NCBI GenBank assembly: GCA_020025885.1
Contig: JAHHRJ010000078.1
Span: 1-6,579, forward strand
Reading direction: 5' to 3'
DNA from: Butyricicoccus sp.
Lineage (GTDB): Bacteria > Bacillota > Clostridia > Oscillospirales > Butyricicoccaceae
Length of the DNA stretch: 6,579 bases
In this document: piece after piece, positions 1 to 6,541 of the stretch
How the letters are laid out: each line of letters opens with the position of its first letter
Numbering within the stretch: position 1 is the first letter of the stretch
Made by a program: the position numbers and the translations under genes
The notes under the pieces: generated by a model
Told to the model about the DNA's origin: nothing
The model's input: the letters and a program-made list of their open reading frames with translations, nothing else
Database searches by the model: none

Positions 1-222
1 TTTCTGACGAGAAATTTTTCCAAAAATCGCTCTTGCTGAATTATGCGGTATTGCCTTAACTATTCGCATGTTTGATCGGTTTCATAGTCCCGATCAGTCA
101 GCAGTGATCCAGCAGATACTCCTGCAATCAAACGGACAGCCCTTTGCAGTCAGCTCTGATACCCCTGTAATAAGTACTCTGACTGGCATACCATTTGCAT
201 TGGATGCAATTCTTCAATATTT
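1..222. other. Intergenic region downstream of rlmD
   Basis: No recognisable gene and no canonical terminator. It contains a TTGCAT/ATGCAA hairpin (195-209, triloop), a perfect seven-base inverted repeat TGATCGG/CCGATCA (73-79 and 90-96, ten-base loop), and an AT-rich dyad (14-27); none is followed by a T-run on the minus strand. A minus-strand frame from ATG 198-200 to TAG 60-62 reads through one in-frame TGA (150-152) and could be a relic of a broken gene. The 11-mer at 47-57 recurs at 6564-6574. Confidence 0.6.
47..57 (+). repeat. Left copy of an 11-base repeat shared with the right edge
   Basis: GGTATTGCCTT occurs here and at 6564-6574 on the same strand. Both copies are preceded by TTATG, one base away here and two bases away in the right copy, so about 16 bases correspond. 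Both lie in non-coding DNA flanking the operon, which hints at a dispersed repeat family. Confidence 0.4.
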
Positions 223-1587
223 TCATTCTGCTTCCACACGCTGCAACAGGACGATGGATTCGCAATGCTTTGTTCTTGGGAATAAGTCAAACGCATGTGC
301 TGAAACGACCTGATATCCACACTTAGAAAATCGTTTCACATCGCGTCCCAAAGTGGCAGGGTCGCACGAAACATAAACAATTCTTGGTGGCTGCATTTGG
401 CAAATCGCCTCAACCGTCTGTTCGTCCAGCCCCTTACGCGGTGGATCGACGGTCAGTACATCTGGACGTTCGCCGCGCTCTGCAAGAAGCATTGCCGCCT
501 GCCCTGCATCTGCACACAAAAACTCCACGTTTTCTACGCCATTCCGTGCGGCATTTTCCTTAGCATTCTCAATGGCTTCTGGTACGATCTCCACGCCGAT
601 CACACGCTTTGCCTTCGCCGCCAGTGCAAGCGTGATTGTGCCTGCGCCGCAGTACAGGTCAATGACGGTTTCCGTTCCGGTCAACGCTGCCTGTTCAAGT
701 GCATGTGCATACAAACGCTCGGTCTGCGCATGATTGACCTGATAAAAGGCATGTGGAGACAAACGGAATACATTACCGCACAGGCTATCCTGCAATACAG
801 GTTCGCCCCACAGTGTCTGTGTATGTTCACCCAGAATTACGTTATCCGAACGCTTATTGATATTGACCACAATACCCACCAGCGAAGGCTCTGTACTGGT
901 CAAACACTCGATCAAAGCTTCCTGATACGGGATCTTTCCGCGCGTTGCCACAAGACACAAATGGGTTTCCCCACTGACTGCACCTGTACGCACATAGATA
1001 TGACGAATGAGTCCCTTTTGGGTACGCTCATCATATGCTGTGATCTGGTGTGCATCCATCCACGCACAGACTTCCTGCGCCAAACGGTCTGCACGCTCTG
1101 CTTGAATCATGCACTGTTCGGTACGAACAATATCATGGCTATGCGAGCGATAAAATCCAACATATGTACCATGTGCATCCTGTCCCACTGGATACTGCGC
1201 CTTGTTGCGGTATCTTGTGGTATCCTCTGCACCTGTAATACCATCCAACACGCTCGGTGCGCCGCCCAGTCTTGTCAAGGCATCGTCTACCTTTTTGAAT
1301 TTTGCACGCAACTCTGCCTCATATGAGATATGCTGATAGCAGCAGCCGCCGCACTTGCCTGCAACTGGGCATTCCGGTTCTATGCGGTCACGTGAAGGAA
1401 TGATGATACGCTCCACACGACCGAATGCCATCTTTTTATTTACCTTTACGATACGAATATCGCATTGATCTCCGACCGCAGTATCGGGCACAAAGACAGC
1501 CATACCGTCGATCCGTGCCACTCCACTTCCATCAATCGTGTAGTCCCTGATTTCTGCACGGTATACTTTGTTTTTCTGCAATGCCAT
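223..1587 (-). CDS. rlmD: 23S rRNA (uracil-C5)-methyltransferase, RlmD/RlmCD (RumA) type
   Basis: This SAM-dependent enzyme converts a 23S rRNA uridine (U1939 in E. coli numbering) to 5-methyluridine. It has 454 residues. An N-terminal TRAM domain covers about 1-62. The iron-sulfur cysteines are C73, C79 and C82 (CPVAGKCGGC) with C159 as the probable fourth ligand. In the catalytic half are AFYQVN (280-285), the SAM-binding loop DLYCGAGT (310-317), DPPRKG (381-386), nucleophile C408 in YVSCDPATLGRD, and the C-terminal FPRTKHCES with E443 as likely general base. All key residues are present. The frame is open 46 codons upstream into the UPF0210 gene, but ATG 1585-1587 starts right at the TRAM domain and has AAAAGGAG (1598-1605) ten bases away. 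In Firmicutes such as Bacillus subtilis and Streptococcus pneumoniae one enzyme (RlmCD) can modify both U747 and U1939; the sequence does not show which applies here. Confidence 0.95.
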   Translation of the reverse strand: MALQKNKVYRAEIRDYTIDGSGVARIDGMAVFVPDTAVGDQCDIRIVKVNKKMAFGRVERIIIPSRDRIEPECPVAGKCGGCCYQHISYEAELRAKFKKVDDALTRLGGAPSVLDGITGAEDTTRYRNKAQYPVGQDAHGTYVGFYRSHSHDIVRTEQCMIQAERADRLAQEVCAWMDAHQITAYDERTQKGLIRHIYVRTGAVSGETHLCLVATRGKIPYQEALIECLTSTEPSLVGIVVNINKRSDNVILGEHTQTLWGEPVLQDSLCGNVFRLSPHAFYQVNHAQTERLYAHALEQAALTGTETVIDLYCGAGTITLALAAKAKRVIGVEIVPEAIENAKENAARNGVENVEFLCADAGQAAMLLAERGERPDVLTVDPPRKGLDEQTVEAICQMQPPRIVYVSCDPATLGRDVKRFSKCGYQVVSAHAFDLFPRTKHCESIVLLQRVEAE

Positions 1588-1612
1588 ATCGTTCAGGCTC
1601 CTTTTGAAATGT

Positions 1613-2977
1613 TTAGTTTTTGAGGCTGTGGATCGGTGCTGGGATGCGTCCGCCACGATGGATAAACTTTGCCGGAGACTTGGTAGAGATTGGCATGATT
1701 GGTGCAGAACCGAGTAGTCCGCCAAATTCTACAACATCGCCAACACCCTTTCCGACTGCCGGAATCACACGCACCGCGGTGGTCTTATTGTTTACAACGC
1801 CAATTGCAATTTCGTCTGCGATCAGACCAGAGATTACTTCCGCGGTGGTATCTCCCGGCACAGCAACCATATCAATACCAACCGAACATACCGCAGTCAT
1901 TGCTTCCAATTTTTCCATGGAAAGCACGCCCTGCTGTACCGCCGCAATCATACCCTCATCCTCAGATACTGGGATAAATGCGCCAGACAGACCGCCAACG
2001 TTAGAAGATGCCATAACGCCGCCCTTCTTGACTGCGTCGTTGAGCATTGCAAGAATTGCAGTCGTGCCGCAGCCGCCGCAAGTCTCCAAACCAACTTCTT
2101 CCAGAATACGTGCAACCGAGTCACCGATTGCCGGTGTCGGTGCAAGAGACAGGTCTACAATACCGAATGGCACGCCCAACCGCTCAGACGCAAGGCTGCC
2201 CACAAGCTGACCCATGCGTGTGATCTTGAATGCGGTCTTTTTGATGATCTCCGCAACTTCGTTGATGGAACAATCGCCCGCACGTTTGATTGCTGCCTGC
2301 ACAACACCCGGACCCGAAACACCAACATTGATGACGGTTTCTGGCTCACCAATGCCATGGAACGCACCTGCCATAAACGGGTTGTCATCCACTGCATTTG
2401 CGAACACAACGAGCTTTGCACAGCCCATCGACCCATTGTCCTTGGTGATCTCCGCAGTTTCCTTGATAACGCGTCCCATAAGTCCAACTGCATCCAAATT
2501 GATGCCTGCCTTAGTGGATGCAACATTGACAGAAGAACATACACAGTTTGTGGTCGCAAGTGCTTCTGGAATGGAACCAATCAAAATCTCATCGCCCTTT
2601 GCAAAGCCCTTTTGCACCAGCGCAGAAAATCCGCCGACAAAGTTCACGCCTGTGGTCGCCGCCGCGCGATCAAGTGCCTGTGCGAGCGGAACATAACTGT
2701 TTGCCGTAGTTGTTGCACCAATCATTGCAATCGGTGTAACGGAAATACGCTTGTTGATGATCGGGATACCCAGTTCCCGCTCGATTTGCTCACCGGTCTT
2801 TACCAGATGCTCTGCGCGGCGGGTCACCTTATCATAGATCTTGTCGCCTAGCACCTTAATATCATCAGATGCCAAGTCACGCAGAGAAATGCCCATTGTA
2901 ATGGTACGAATATCCAGATGCTCTTCCTCGATCATCTGAATGGTTTCTAAAATGTCACCTGTATTGATCATTGTCAT
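1613..2977 (-). CDS. UPF0210 / DUF711 family protein (annotated as 'PFL family')
   Basis: The protein has 454 residues, full length for UPF0210. Recognisable family segments are DIRTITMGISLRDL (22-35), SVNVASTKAGIN (149-160), ETCGGCGTTAI (298-308), NVGGLSGAFIPVSEDEGM (326-343) and a glycine-rich C-terminal region with GKGVGDVVEFGGLLGSAPIM (409-428). No signal peptide or membrane segment is seen, so it should be cytoplasmic. The 'PFL' label reflects fold resemblance to pyruvate formate-lyase-like proteins; I see no glycyl-radical RVxGY motif, so formate-lyase activity is not supported. The function is unknown. The ATG at 2975-2977 has GAGGTG (2988-2993) ten bases upstream; a second in-frame ATG two codons later (2969-2971) would be 16 bases away and is less likely. 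It is the partner of the upstream ACT gene, and the rlmD start lies 25 bases downstream. Confidence 0.93.
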   Translation of the reverse strand: MTMINTGDILETIQMIEEEHLDIRTITMGISLRDLASDDIKVLGDKIYDKVTRRAEHLVKTGEQIERELGIPIINKRISVTPIAMIGATTTANSYVPLAQALDRAAATTGVNFVGGFSALVQKGFAKGDEILIGSIPEALATTNCVCSSVNVASTKAGINLDAVGLMGRVIKETAEITKDNGSMGCAKLVVFANAVDDNPFMAGAFHGIGEPETVINVGVSGPGVVQAAIKRAGDCSINEVAEIIKKTAFKITRMGQLVGSLASERLGVPFGIVDLSLAPTPAIGDSVARILEEVGLETCGGCGTTAILAMLNDAVKKGGVMASSNVGGLSGAFIPVSEDEGMIAAVQQGVLSMEKLEAMTAVCSVGIDMVAVPGDTTAEVISGLIADEIAIGVVNNKTTAVRVIPAVGKGVGDVVEFGGLLGSAPIMPISTKSPAKFIHRGGRIPAPIHSLKN

Positions 2978-3013
2978 AATCTTACTGCACCTCTTATTTT
3001 CGTTTCGCCTTGA

Positions 3014-3283
3014 TTAAATGCGGTGCATTGCATTGAAGATATCCTCATGCATGCAGTGAACCTTCATACCAAGATCCGTGCCGATTTTGTCTAAATCTGC
3101 ACAGAATGCATCAAATGGCACAGTGCAAGCGGTAATGTCCACAAACATGACCATCGCAAACATATCTTCCACAACGTTCTGAGAAATATCCTGAACATTG
3201 ACCTTATGGTCAGCCAGAGACTGCGAAATCGCAGCAATGATACCTGTTCTGTCTTTTCCTACTACTGTAATAACTGCACGCAT
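3014..3283 (-). CDS. ACT domain-containing protein, UPF0237 family
   Basis: This is a single small ACT domain of 89 residues, the usual size of UPF0237 proteins. It opens with RAVITVVGKDRTGIIAAISQ, the first strand plus the GKDRxGI turn and helix of ACT domains, followed by NVQDISQNVVEDMFAMVMFVDI (second and third strands). There is no catalytic domain. ACT domains typically bind amino acids or other small ligands at dimer interfaces, but the ligand of this family is not known to me. The start at 3281-3283 is chosen because GGAGGAG at 3291-3297 sits seven bases upstream; an ATG seven codons further upstream (3302-3304) lacks a site and lies outside the domain. It follows hemW by 38 bases and precedes the UPF0210 gene by 36. 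The two families commonly occur as neighbours, which suggests joint function and possible physical interaction (inference). Confidence 0.92.
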   Translation of the reverse strand: MRAVITVVGKDRTGIIAAISQSLADHKVNVQDISQNVVEDMFAMVMFVDITACTVPFDAFCADLDKIGTDLGMKVHCMHEDIFNAMHRI

Positions 3284-3290
3284 TGTAATA

Positions 3291-3297
3291 CTCCTCC
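3291..3297 (-). promoter_or_regulatory. Strong Shine-Dalgarno site of the ACT gene
   Basis: GGAGGAG on the minus strand, seven bases before ATG 3281-3283. It is the best ribosome binding site in the window and excludes the in-frame ATG at 3302-3304, which lies upstream of it. Strong initiation here would let the ACT protein be made independently of hemW translation. Confidence 0.8.
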
Positions 3298-3321
3298 AAA
3301 TCAACTCAAAATTTATTGTTA

Positions 3322-4449
3322 TTAATCATCCACACTGAGCGTGTCGGTGATAATCAGATTGGAAACCAGAAAACCAGCATCTGTCAGCCTCCAGCCTTCT
3401 GCTGTCTCTTTTGTCAGTCCTGTCGCCTGCAACGCACGCAGCTTCTCTGCATAAGGTGCAAAGCTGCAATTGAATTTTTCTTCGAAAGCTGCGGTGGATA
3501 TGCCGTCGCTTGTCCGCAGACACAGCATCAAATACTCCGCATGTGGTGGAAATCCAGCAATCACTTCTTCCTCTATGGTCTGTGGATCGGTGCAAAACTC
3601 TGCGAGATGATCGGAATATGCAAAGCGCTTTCCTGCAATGCAAGAATGTGCACTGGGTCCAAATCCAAGATAATCCGACTGCTTCCAATAGCGGCTATTA
3701 TGTCTGGAATGTTTCTCCGGCTTTGCCCAATTGGAGATCTCATAATGGAGATACCCTGCCTTTTCCAAAGTGTCACACAGCTTCAGATACAGTTCTGCTT
3801 GTGTGTCCCCATCCGGTAAAACAGGACTCCGCTCTGCCATCGGCGTTCCCGGTTCCAGCTTCAAGCTGTAACAAGACAGATGCGCAGGTTCTAGTTTTAA
3901 CAGCGCGTCTACCGACTGCAAAAAGCGTTCTTTTGTCTGGTCAGGCAATCCATACATGAGGTCTAAGCTGATATTGTCAAAACCCACTCGCTTTGCGCGT
4001 AAAACTGCCTGCTCTGCCTGTACAAATGTGTGACACCGCCCAAGCATACGCAATTCATCATCATGCGCCGACTGTACGCCAATGGACAATCGATTCACAC
4101 CAGACTCCTTTAAGGCAGATAACAAATCATCACCCATGGAGTCTGGATTGCACTCTACGGTAATTTCGGCATCTTCCATCACGAAGAACGCTGCGCGCAC
4201 TGCTTGTAATAATGTGCTGAGCCGTTTCCCACCAATAAGGGATGGTGTTCCACCACCAAAGTAAACCGTATCTACTGGTCTTCCAGCAAATGCAGGGGCA
4301 GTGCGCTGTATTTCTCTGCACATGCTGTCTACATAGCGGTCGATCTGCATCGCATCGCCAGCGAATGAGTAAAAGTCACAGTACTGGCATTTCGAGGCAC
4401 AAAACGGGACATGCAAATAAATGCCCAACCGCTCGTTATTATTCTTCAT
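3322..4449 (-). CDS. hemW: Radical SAM heme chaperone HemW
   Basis: The protein has 375 residues, matching HemW (about 378). The radical SAM cluster motif is HVPFCASKCQYCDF with cysteines at 17, 21 and 24. The Phe at 26, where true HemN has a fourth Cys, points to HemW rather than coproporphyrinogen dehydrogenase. The SAM-binding GGGTP is at 65-69, ECNPDS at 99-104, RLSIGVQS at 120-127 and LGRCHT at 136-141; a HemN C-terminal-type domain closes the protein. Family members bind heme and transfer it to acceptor proteins; they were long misnamed oxygen-independent coproporphyrinogen III oxidases. The frame is open 39 codons further upstream, but that stretch lies inside lepA and looks non-native. 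The ATG at 4447-4449 places the start just before the radical SAM core. No Shine-Dalgarno is visible before it, so translation probably depends on coupling to lepA, whose stop lies inside the hemW start region. Confidence 0.95.
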   Translation of the reverse strand: MKNNNERLGIYLHVPFCASKCQYCDFYSFAGDAMQIDRYVDSMCREIQRTAPAFAGRPVDTVYFGGGTPSLIGGKRLSTLLQAVRAAFFVMEDAEITVECNPDSMGDDLLSALKESGVNRLSIGVQSAHDDELRMLGRCHTFVQAEQAVLRAKRVGFDNISLDLMYGLPDQTKERFLQSVDALLKLEPAHLSCYSLKLEPGTPMAERSPVLPDGDTQAELYLKLCDTLEKAGYLHYEISNWAKPEKHSRHNSRYWKQSDYLGFGPSAHSCIAGKRFAYSDHLAEFCTDPQTIEEEVIAGFPPHAEYLMLCLRTSDGISTAAFEEKFNCSFAPYAEKLRALQATGLTKETAEGWRLTDAGFLVSNLIITDTLSVDD

Positions 4450-6247
4450 CCAGCTTGAGTACCGCCAGAAATGCTTCACTTGGTACCTGCACACTGCCCA
4501 AGGTACGCATACGCTTTTTGCCTTCCTTCTGCTTTTCCAGCAGCTTCTTCTTACGGGTAATGTCACCGCCGTAGCATTTCGCCAGTACGTCCTTACGAAC
4601 TGCCTTTACAGTCTCTCGTGCAATGACCTTGCCGCCGATTGCTGCCTGAATCGGTACTTCGAACAACTGGCGTGGGATATTGTCTTTGAGCTTTTCACAA
4701 ATGCGTCTTGCGCGTCCATATGCCTTTTCACGATGTGCAATAAAGGATAATGCATCGACCTGATCGCCATTGAGCAGCATGTCTACTTTGACAAGATCGC
4801 TCTTGCGGTAATCGCTCAGTTCATAGTCTAAGGACGCATAACCCTTAGTGCGTGCCTTGAGCGCATCAAAGAAATCATAGATAATTTCATTGATCGGCAT
4901 TTCATAATGCAGCTCTACCAGTGTAGAGTCCAGATACTTCATATCCTTGAACACACTGCGGCGCTCCTGACACATCGGCATAATATTGCCTACAAATTCC
5001 TGCGGTGTGATGATGGACGCCTTTACAAACGGCTCGAGTGCTTCATCAATGTGTGCCGGGTCTGGATAATCATGCGGATTGTCGATCCAGAGTATAGAAC
5101 CATCAGTTTTCACGATTTGATAGACAACAGATGGCAATGTTGTTACAAGCTCCAAATCAAACTCACGTTCGAGGCGCTCCTGAATGATCTCCATATGCAG
5201 CATGCCAAGAAAGCCGCAGCGGAAACCAAAGCCCAATGCAATGGAAGACTCTGGCTCAAAGGACAGTGCTGCATCATTGAGCTGTAACTTTTCCAATGCG
5301 TCGCGCAGATCGGGATACTTGGAGCCATCGGCGGTGTAGATGCCACAATATACCATCGGCTGTGCCTTACGGTAGCCCGGTAGTGGCTCTTCGGTTGGCT
5401 CATCCACTCCGGTTACAGTATCACCCACGCGGGTATCTGCCACATTCTTGATGGATGCAGTAAAGTATCCCACCTCACCAGCCGAAAGTGAATCAGCCGG
5501 TGCCAGTCCGAGCGGGTGCATATAACCGCACTCAATCACCTGAAATTCTGCGCCCGTTGCCATCATGCGCACTTTCATGCCCGGCTTCATTTCGCCGTCC
5601 ATCAGGCGCATATAAACGATAACGCCCTTATACGGGTCATACTGGCTATCGAAAACCAGTGCACGCAGTGGTGCATCTGGGTCTCCTGTTGGTGCTGGAA
5701 TGTCGCTTACGATGCGCTCGAGCACCTCATGGATATTGAGCCCCACCTTGGCAGAAATCTCTGGTGCATCTTCTGCCGGAATGCCAATGATATCTTCAAT
5801 CTCCTGTTTAACGCGCTGGGGTTCTGCCGCTGGCAAGTCAATTTTATTGATGACGGGAACGACTTCCAAGTCATGCTCGAGTGCAAGGTAGGTGTTACCC
5901 AAAGTTTGTGCCTCAATGCCCTGTGCAGCATCTACGACAAGCAGCGCACCCTCACAAGCTGCGAGCGAACGGGATACCTCATAGTTAAAGTCAACATGAC
6001 CTGGGGTATCGATCAGATTCATATGATAAATTTCACCGTTGTCTGCCTGATAGTCCATGCGCACGGCACGTGCCTTAATGGTAATGCCGCGTTCGCGTTC
6101 GAGTTCCATATTATCAAGCAGCTGTTCTTCCATTTCGCGCTGTGTAACAGCCTTACACTGTTCGAGCAAACGGTCAGCCAATGTAGATTTACCGTGGTCG
6201 ATATGCGCAATAATAGAAAAATTACGAATGTTTTGCTGATTTTTCAC
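4439..6247 (-). CDS. lepA: Elongation factor 4 (LepA), ribosomal back-translocase GTPase
   Basis: This is a ribosome-bound translational GTPase of the EF-G-like family that remodels stalled or pre-initiation ribosomes. It is about 602 residues long, the normal size. Counting from the GTG start, the GTPase motifs are in order: P-loop AHIDHGKST (14-22), switch I ERERGIT (50-56), DTPGH (80-84), NKID (134-137) and SAK (165-167). EF-G-like domains follow, then the LepA-specific C-terminal domain rich in basic residues (GGDITRKKKLLEKQKEGKKR), ending in LDEE. An in-frame ATG lies two codons upstream (6251-6253), but the AAAGGAG site at 6255-6261 sits one base from it and seven bases from GTG 6245-6247, so GTG is preferred. 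It is the first gene of the inferred operon, and its end overlaps hemW by 11 bases. The family assignment is certain; only the start is open. Confidence 0.97.
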   Translation of the reverse strand: MKNQQNIRNFSIIAHIDHGKSTLADRLLEQCKAVTQREMEEQLLDNMELERERGITIKARAVRMDYQADNGEIYHMNLIDTPGHVDFNYEVSRSLAACEGALLVVDAAQGIEAQTLGNTYLALEHDLEVVPVINKIDLPAAEPQRVKQEIEDIIGIPAEDAPEISAKVGLNIHEVLERIVSDIPAPTGDPDAPLRALVFDSQYDPYKGVIVYMRLMDGEMKPGMKVRMMATGAEFQVIECGYMHPLGLAPADSLSAGEVGYFTASIKNVADTRVGDTVTGVDEPTEEPLPGYRKAQPMVYCGIYTADGSKYPDLRDALEKLQLNDAALSFEPESSIALGFGFRCGFLGMLHMEIIQERLEREFDLELVTTLPSVVYQIVKTDGSILWIDNPHDYPDPAHIDEALEPFVKASIITPQEFVGNIMPMCQERRSVFKDMKYLDSTLVELHYEMPINEIIYDFFDALKARTKGYASLDYELSDYRKSDLVKVDMLLNGDQVDALSFIAHREKAYGRARRICEKLKDNIPRQLFEVPIQAAIGGKVIARETVKAVRKDVLAKCYGGDITRKKKLLEKQKEGKKRMRTLGSVQVPSEAFLAVLKLDEE

Positions 6248-6254
6248 ACACATT

Positions 6255-6261
6255 CTCCTTT
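6255..6261 (-). promoter_or_regulatory. Shine-Dalgarno site that decides the lepA start
   Basis: The minus strand reads AAAGGAG here, then one base, then ATG (6251-6253), TGT and GTG (6245-6247). One base of spacing is too short for initiation at ATG; the seven bases to GTG are near optimal. The site therefore favours a GTG start, giving a protein two residues shorter than the ATG version. Confidence 0.7.
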
Positions 6262-6276
6262 ATGCAAAGCGTCGCC

Positions 6277-6294
6277 AATTCCTCCGCGGAAATT
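6277..6294 (-). promoter_or_regulatory. Leader stem with a second, unused GGAGG in the lepA 5' leader
   Basis: Within the predicted leader, the minus strand has AATT(T)CC, a five-base loop GCGGA, then GGAATT, a six-pair stem with one bulged T. A GGAGG at 6281-6285 overlaps it, but no ATG or GTG follows at a useful distance. Either a chance match or a ribosome standby or decoy site; the sequence alone does not decide. Confidence 0.25.
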
Positions 6295-6311
6295 TTGCGT
6301 ATATATGGTAT

Positions 6312-6340
6312 AGTATAGCAGAATTTTCAGCTATAAACAA
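6312..6340 (-). promoter_or_regulatory. Sigma-A-type promoter for lepA operon
   Basis: On the minus strand a -10 box TATACT (6312-6317) is preceded by TGC, giving an extended -10. A -35 box TTGTTT (6335-6340) lies exactly 17 bases upstream. The -10 matches five of six consensus positions and the -35 matches three of six, a common trade-off with an extended -10. Transcription would start near 6305, giving a leader of roughly 55 bases before lepA. It is the only strong promoter-like match found upstream of the five-gene run. Confidence 0.7.
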
Positions 6341-6344
6341 GCTG
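6328..6344. promoter_or_regulatory. Inverted repeat overlapping the lepA -35 box
   Basis: CAGCT (6328-6332) and AGCTG (6340-6344) form a perfect five-base dyad with a seven-base AT-rich centre that covers the -35 hexamer at 6335-6340. A repressor bound here would block RNA polymerase, so it is a possible operator. Short dyads are common by chance, and no regulator family is recognised. Confidence 0.25.
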
Positions 6345-6364
6345 TTATATCGCATGCTTAGGCA

Positions 6365-6541
6365 TCATTCGTATGATTTTGTATTCTCAACGGACAGCTT
6401 TCCCATTCGATCGCAGCACTCTTTCCTCTTCGCTGCCATAATATTTTTCATACTTTTCTCTAAATATGGATACACTTTCTTTGTGGGTTTTACCAAAAGT
6501 GCCGTAAAGCCCCTGCCTTTAGGTATGGGGATATAAGGCAC
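6365..6541 (-). CDS. Possible small protein, 58 codons, GTG start (doubtful)
   Basis: A minus-strand frame runs from GTG (6539-6541) to TGA (6365-6367). It contains a lysine-rich middle (VKPTKKVYPYLEKSMKNIMA) and ends ENTKSYE. A GGGGA lies eight bases before the GTG, a weak ribosome site, and an internal ATG could give a 28-residue form. No family is recognised. It overlaps the GC-rich hairpin and stops just upstream of the lepA promoter. A second minus-strand frame (6387-6518, 43 codons, no start codon) overlaps it and looks at least as protein-like, so at most one can be real. Both may be relics of a broken gene. Confidence 0.15.
   Translation of the reverse strand: MPYIPIPKGRGFTALLVKPTKKVYPYLEKSMKNIMAAKRKECCDRMGKLSVENTKSYE
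6510..6530. repeat. GC-rich hairpin resembling an IS200/IS605-type end palindrome
   Basis: Plus strand: CCCC (6510-6513) pairs with GGGG (6527-6530), then TGCC (6514-6517) pairs with GGTA (6522-6525), including one G-U pair and a bulged T6526, around the loop TTTA (6518-6521). That makes eight pairs with a small loop. No T-run follows on either strand, so it does not look like an intrinsic terminator. The layout, with short C and G arms around a CCTTTAGG core, recalls the subterminal palindromes of IS200/IS605-family right ends. I see no TnpB zinc-ribbon coding sequence next to it, so an intact element is not supported. It could be an old IS end, a small derived repeat, or an unrelated structured RNA. 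Confidence 0.35.

Noticed and set aside
40..60. Minus-strand AATACCGCATAA, resembling a 16S rRNA segment
   Set aside because: The match is about a dozen bases and the flanks do not continue as 16S rRNA; best explained by chance.
195..209. TTGCAT/ATGCAA hairpin as the rlmD terminator
   Set aside because: Only six AT-rich pairs and no T-run on the minus strand after it; not a convincing intrinsic terminator.
68..313. An 81-codon plus-strand frame at the left edge
   Set aside because: No ribosome site, overlaps the 3' end of rlmD by about 90 bases on the opposite strand, and no recognisable family.
397..1326. A 309-codon plus-strand open frame
   Set aside because: It is antisense to rlmD, whose domains and catalytic residues are complete. 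Its composition is rich in Cys, His and Ile, typical of a shadow frame, and it has no ribosome site.
1588..1725. A longer rlmD starting 46 codons earlier
   Set aside because: The extension lies inside the UPF0210 gene, is not TRAM-like and lacks a ribosome site; the ATG at 1585-1587 has a good one.
1620..2210. A 196-codon plus-strand frame rich in Ser, Thr, Pro and Ile
   Set aside because: Mirror of the UPF0210 coding sequence; low-complexity composition expected from reading that gene backwards.
1613..2977. UPF0210 protein as a true pyruvate formate-lyase
   Set aside because: No RVxGY glycyl-radical motif, far shorter than the enzyme, and no activating enzyme nearby.
4450..4566. A longer hemW starting 39 codons earlier
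   Set aside because: The extension overlaps the lepA C-terminus in another frame and does not resemble any HemW N-terminus.
5516..6313. A 265-codon plus-strand open frame
   Set aside because: It is antisense to the GTPase half of lepA and runs over the lepA promoter region; unusual Cys/His-rich composition and no family resemblance.
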